Source: Aggregatilineales bacterium
GTDB lineage: Bacteria > Chloroflexota > Anaerolineae > Aggregatilineales > Ch27
Length of the DNA: 64,000 nt
Reading direction: 5' to 3'
NCBI GenBank assembly: GCA_029976005.1
Contig: JARKOQ010000037.1
Location: 1-64,000 of the forward strand
A model generated the notes under the pieces. That model was not told the origin of the DNA. It saw only the letters and a list, made by a program, of their open reading frames with translations, and did no database searches. Shown here piece after piece: positions 62,001 through 64,000 of this stretch (within the stretch, counting starts at the first letter, position 1; each line of letters begins with the position of its first letter). A program made the translations under genes and the position numbers.

Positions 62001-63305
62001 ATGACTGAAAAACGAGGCACATCACGCCTGACCGGGTTCTACAAACGGACTCTGGCCGAGCGCGCGGCCCTGGTCGGCCAATGGGCCGGGCTGGATACTC
62101 TGGATCAGGCGACTTTGCTGGGCATGGCGGGCCTGAACGCGACCCAGGCCGATCAGATGATCGAGAACGTGATCGGCATCTACGCCCTGCCGCTGGGCGT
62201 GGCGACCAATTTCCTGATCAACGGGCGCGACTACCTGATTCCGATGGTGGTTGAGGAGCCGTCGATCGTGGCCGGGGTGAGCCTGGCTGCCAGGCTGATC
62301 CGGGCGGGCGGCGGGTTCGTGACCAGCAGCGACGATCCGGTCATGATCGGGCAGATTCAGGTGCTGGACGTGCCCGACGTGTACATCGCCGCCGGGCAGG
62401 TGATGGCGATCAAGGATCGCCTGTTGGAAGAGGCGAACTGCTGCGACCTGACCATTACCAACCTGGGCGGTGGGGCGCGTGGACTGGAAGTCCGCCCGCT
62501 GCTGGATACCCCGGCCGGGCCGATGTTAATCGTCCACTTGCTGCTGGACGTGCGCGACGCGATGGGCGCCAACACGATCAACACCGCCTGCGAGAAGTTG
62601 GCGCCGATGATCGAGGAGGCGACCGGCGGGCGGGTCAACCTGCGCATCCTGAGCAATCTGGCCGATCACCGTCTGGCGACGGCGGAGTGTATCATCCCCG
62701 CCGATCAACTGGCGACAGAAGACCTGAGCGGGGCAGACGTGGTGCGCGGGATCGTGGAAGCCTACGCCTTCGCGGCGGCTGATCCCTACCGGGCGGCGAC
62801 ACACAACAAGGGCGTGATGAACGGGATGGATGCGGTCTGCATTGCGACCGGCAACGACTGGCGCGCCCTGGAGGCCGGGGCGCATGCCTATGCCGCGCGC
62901 AGCGGGCACTATACCAGCATGACCCAGTGGTGGGCAGACGACGAGGGCAACCTGCGCGGCAAGCTGACCCTGCCGGTGGCGGTGGGCACGGTGGGCGGCG
63001 CGACGCGCGTCCATCCGACCGCCAAAGTGGCGATGAAGATCCTGGGCGTGCAGAGCGCGCGCGAGCTGGCCGAGGTTCTGGTCTCGGTGGGACTGGCCCA
63101 GAACCTGGCCGCGATCCGGGCCCTGGCGACGACCGGCATCCAGGCGGGACACATGCGCCTGCACGCCCGCCAGATGGCCGTGGCAGCCGGGGCGAGCGGC
63201 GACCTGATCCAGCGCGTGGTCGACGCGATGATCGCCGAAGGCGCGATCCGGCTCGACCGGGCGCGCGAGCTGGTGCAACAGATGGGAGGGCGCGCCAGTG
63301 AATGA
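62001..63305 (+). CDS. mvaA: Hydroxymethylglutaryl-CoA reductase, class II-type
   Basis: The 434-residue protein matches class II HMG-CoA reductases: VEEPSIVAGVS (catalytic Glu85/86), DVRDAMGANTINTACE (cofactor and substrate site), HNKGVMNGMDAVCIATGNDW (Lys270, Asp287) and LHARQMA with the general acid His388. It reduces or oxidises between HMG-CoA and mevalonate. The HMG-CoA synthase gene 373 bp downstream on the same strand makes biosynthesis of mevalonate more likely than degradation. The start is the ATG at 62001. The stop overlaps the next gene. Confidence 0.95.
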   Translation: MTEKRGTSRLTGFYKRTLAERAALVGQWAGLDTLDQATLLGMAGLNATQADQMIENVIGIYALPLGVATNFLINGRDYLIPMVVEEPSIVAGVSLAARLIRAGGGFVTSSDDPVMIGQIQVLDVPDVYIAAGQVMAIKDRLLEEANCCDLTITNLGGGARGLEVRPLLDTPAGPMLIVHLLLDVRDAMGANTINTACEKLAPMIEEATGGRVNLRILSNLADHRLATAECIIPADQLATEDLSGADVVRGIVEAYAFAAADPYRAATHNKGVMNGMDAVCIATGNDWRALEAGAHAYAARSGHYTSMTQWWADDEGNLRGKLTLPVAVGTVGGATRVHPTAKVAMKILGVQSARELAEVLVSVGLAQNLAAIRALATTGIQAGHMRLHARQMAVAAGASGDLIQRVVDAMIAEGAIRLDRARELVQQMGGRASE

Positions 63306-63630
63306 GCTGGAGATCATGGTCATCGTGGGCGTGCCGGAACCGCACGTCGAGGCCGTCCTGGAGGCGATTGCCGGGGCCGGCGGCGGGAAGCTGGGCAACT
63401 ATACCCACTGTGGCTACGTCAGCGATGGGCAGGGACGCTTCCGGCCGGAGGAAGGCGCCCATCCGGCCCTGGGAGATCATCATGTGGTCAACCGGGTCGA
63501 CGAGAAGCGGATCGAGACCTTTTGCACGCGCGAGCGGGCGCGCGCCGTGGTCGAAGCGATCCGGCGCGCCCATCCGTACGAGGAGCCGGTGATTTACCTC
63601 GTGCCGCTGCTGGCCGAGGCGGATTTGTAG
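63298..63630 (+). CDS. NIF3/YqfO C-terminal-like protein
   Basis: The 110-residue protein resembles the CutA-like insert domain of YqfO/NIF3 family proteins: GNYTHCGYVSDGQGRFRPEE, AHPALG, RVDEKRIETFC and AHPYEEPVIYLV. It starts with GTG at 63298, overlapping the HMG-CoA reductase stop, with GGAGGG upstream. The stand-alone domain has unknown function; it may bind metal through its His/Cys/Glu residues. Its location between two mevalonate genes, with overlap, points to co-expression and perhaps a role for it in this pathway, which is inference. Confidence 0.8.
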   Translation: MNELEIMVIVGVPEPHVEAVLEAIAGAGGGKLGNYTHCGYVSDGQGRFRPEEGAHPALGDHHVVNRVDEKRIETFCTRERARAVVEAIRRAHPYEEPVIYLVPLLAEADL

Positions 63631-63678
63631 CACTCTGTGTGGAAAAGACTGACGCGATCGGAATGGAGTTGTGACGCG

Positions 63679-64000
63679 ATGACGAACCCAGTTTATCCGC
63701 TGAAGGCCGGATCGGTGCTGTTGAAGCCGGAGCGCCCGGTCGGTATCGCCGGGTACGGGGCCTATGTGCCGCGCTACCGCCTGCCGGGGCGGGAGATAGC
63801 CCGCGTCTGGACGGGCGGGATGGGCGGCTCCCCGGTAAAAGAGAAGGCAGTGCCGGGCCTGGACGAAGACGTGGCGACGATGTCGATCGAGGCGGCCCGC
63901 AGCGCCCTGGCCCGCGCCGGCATCCACCCGCAGCAGTTGCGTGCGGTGTGGGTCGGATCGGAGAGTCACCCCTACGCCGTCAAGCCGACCAGCACGATCG
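63679..64000 (+). CDS. Hydroxymethylglutaryl-CoA synthase, archaeal type (cut by window end)
   Basis: The first 107 residues are visible; the gene runs past the window. [20 protein letters not shown], an [20 protein letters not shown] stretch and [18 protein letters not shown] are characteristic of archaeal/bacterial HMG-CoA synthase, which condenses acetoacetyl-CoA with acetyl-CoA. The catalytic Cys would be further on, just outside. The N-terminal extension (about 1-20) before the family start is short. With HMG-CoA reductase upstream it gives the first steps of the mevalonate pathway. Confidence 0.92.
   Translation, partial: MTNPVYPLKAGSVLLKPERPVGIAGYGAYVPRYRLPGREIARVWTGGMGGSPVKEKAVPGLDEDVATMSIEAARSALARAGIHPQQLRAVWVGSESHPYAVKPTSTI

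Overview
The window looks like a chromosomal segment of a GC-rich member of the Chloroflexota (Anaerolineae-like). This assignment is inferred from gene content: an archaeal-type HMG-CoA synthase beside a class II HMG-CoA reductase, a split methylmalonyl-CoA mutase, many short secreted or membrane proteins of a kind common in that phylum, and CHAD/CYTH proteins. No rRNA or tRNA gene was recognised. Almost all DNA from about 2.3 kb onward is tightly packed, high-GC host sequence with Shine-Dalgarno sites (mostly AGGAG-type). Several genes start with GTG or TTG, and several neighbouring genes overlap by 4 bp.

Region 1 (1-2373) is accessory DNA: the leader-distal end of a type I-E-like CRISPR array, whose last repeat runs directly into a HicB-type antitoxin fragment lacking its N-terminus; a nested palindrome that resembles a Gram-positive LexA box; a small unknown gene; and a large serine recombinase whose reading frame ends inside the 3' end of a host PHP-domain gene. 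A 9-bp direct repeat (TAGAACCAG) lies at both edges of the recombinase unit.

Region 2 (2.3-24 kb) holds the propionyl/methylmalonyl-CoA pathway: methylmalonyl-CoA epimerase, the mutase catalytic subunit, and a three-gene biotin-dependent carboxylase (carboxyltransferase, biotin carboxylase, biotin carrier), with the biotin ligase birA nearby. Interleaved is a phosphoryl-ligand set: an HTH-HD-CHAD protein, an HTH-CHAD protein, two divergent thymidylate-kinase-like P-loop proteins and a CYTH protein. CHAD and CYTH are families linked to polyphosphate and triphosphate binding, so I propose, as inference, a dispersed polyphosphate- or triphosphate-responsive module. Two HIT proteins, a P1 aminopeptidase, a LysM lipoprotein and a GT39-like glycosyltransferase fill the gaps.

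Region 3 (24-46 kb) carries a penicillin-acylase-like Ntn hydrolase, two exported TPR proteins, gyrA, an AlbA_2/RecG-like regulator, a membrane histidine kinase, murI, a C26 amidotransferase, rplS, an oligopeptide ABC importer (binding protein and two permeases), a secreted repeat/beta-propeller protein, and hypAB.

Region 4 (46-60 kb) has a GH2 glycosidase, a radical SAM protein divergent from a GNAT-like protein, an M50-like protein with an altered zinc motif, and a serine-palmitoyltransferase-like enzyme convergent with a myo-inositol-1-phosphate synthase, which hints at inositol-containing sphingolipids. It also has a CPBP protease, a polysaccharide deacetylase, and a NarX-like kinase followed by a receiver protein whose phosphorylation Asp is replaced by Glu.

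Region 5 (60-64 kb) has an MFS transporter, a small exported protein, and the start of a mevalonate-pathway cluster: HMG-CoA reductase, a NIF3/YqfO-like protein and a truncated HMG-CoA synthase.

The most unusual signals are the CRISPR/hicB junction, the recombinase edge, the HTH-CHAD architectures with their neighbouring kinase-like pair, and several proteins that keep a fold but lose a key residue.
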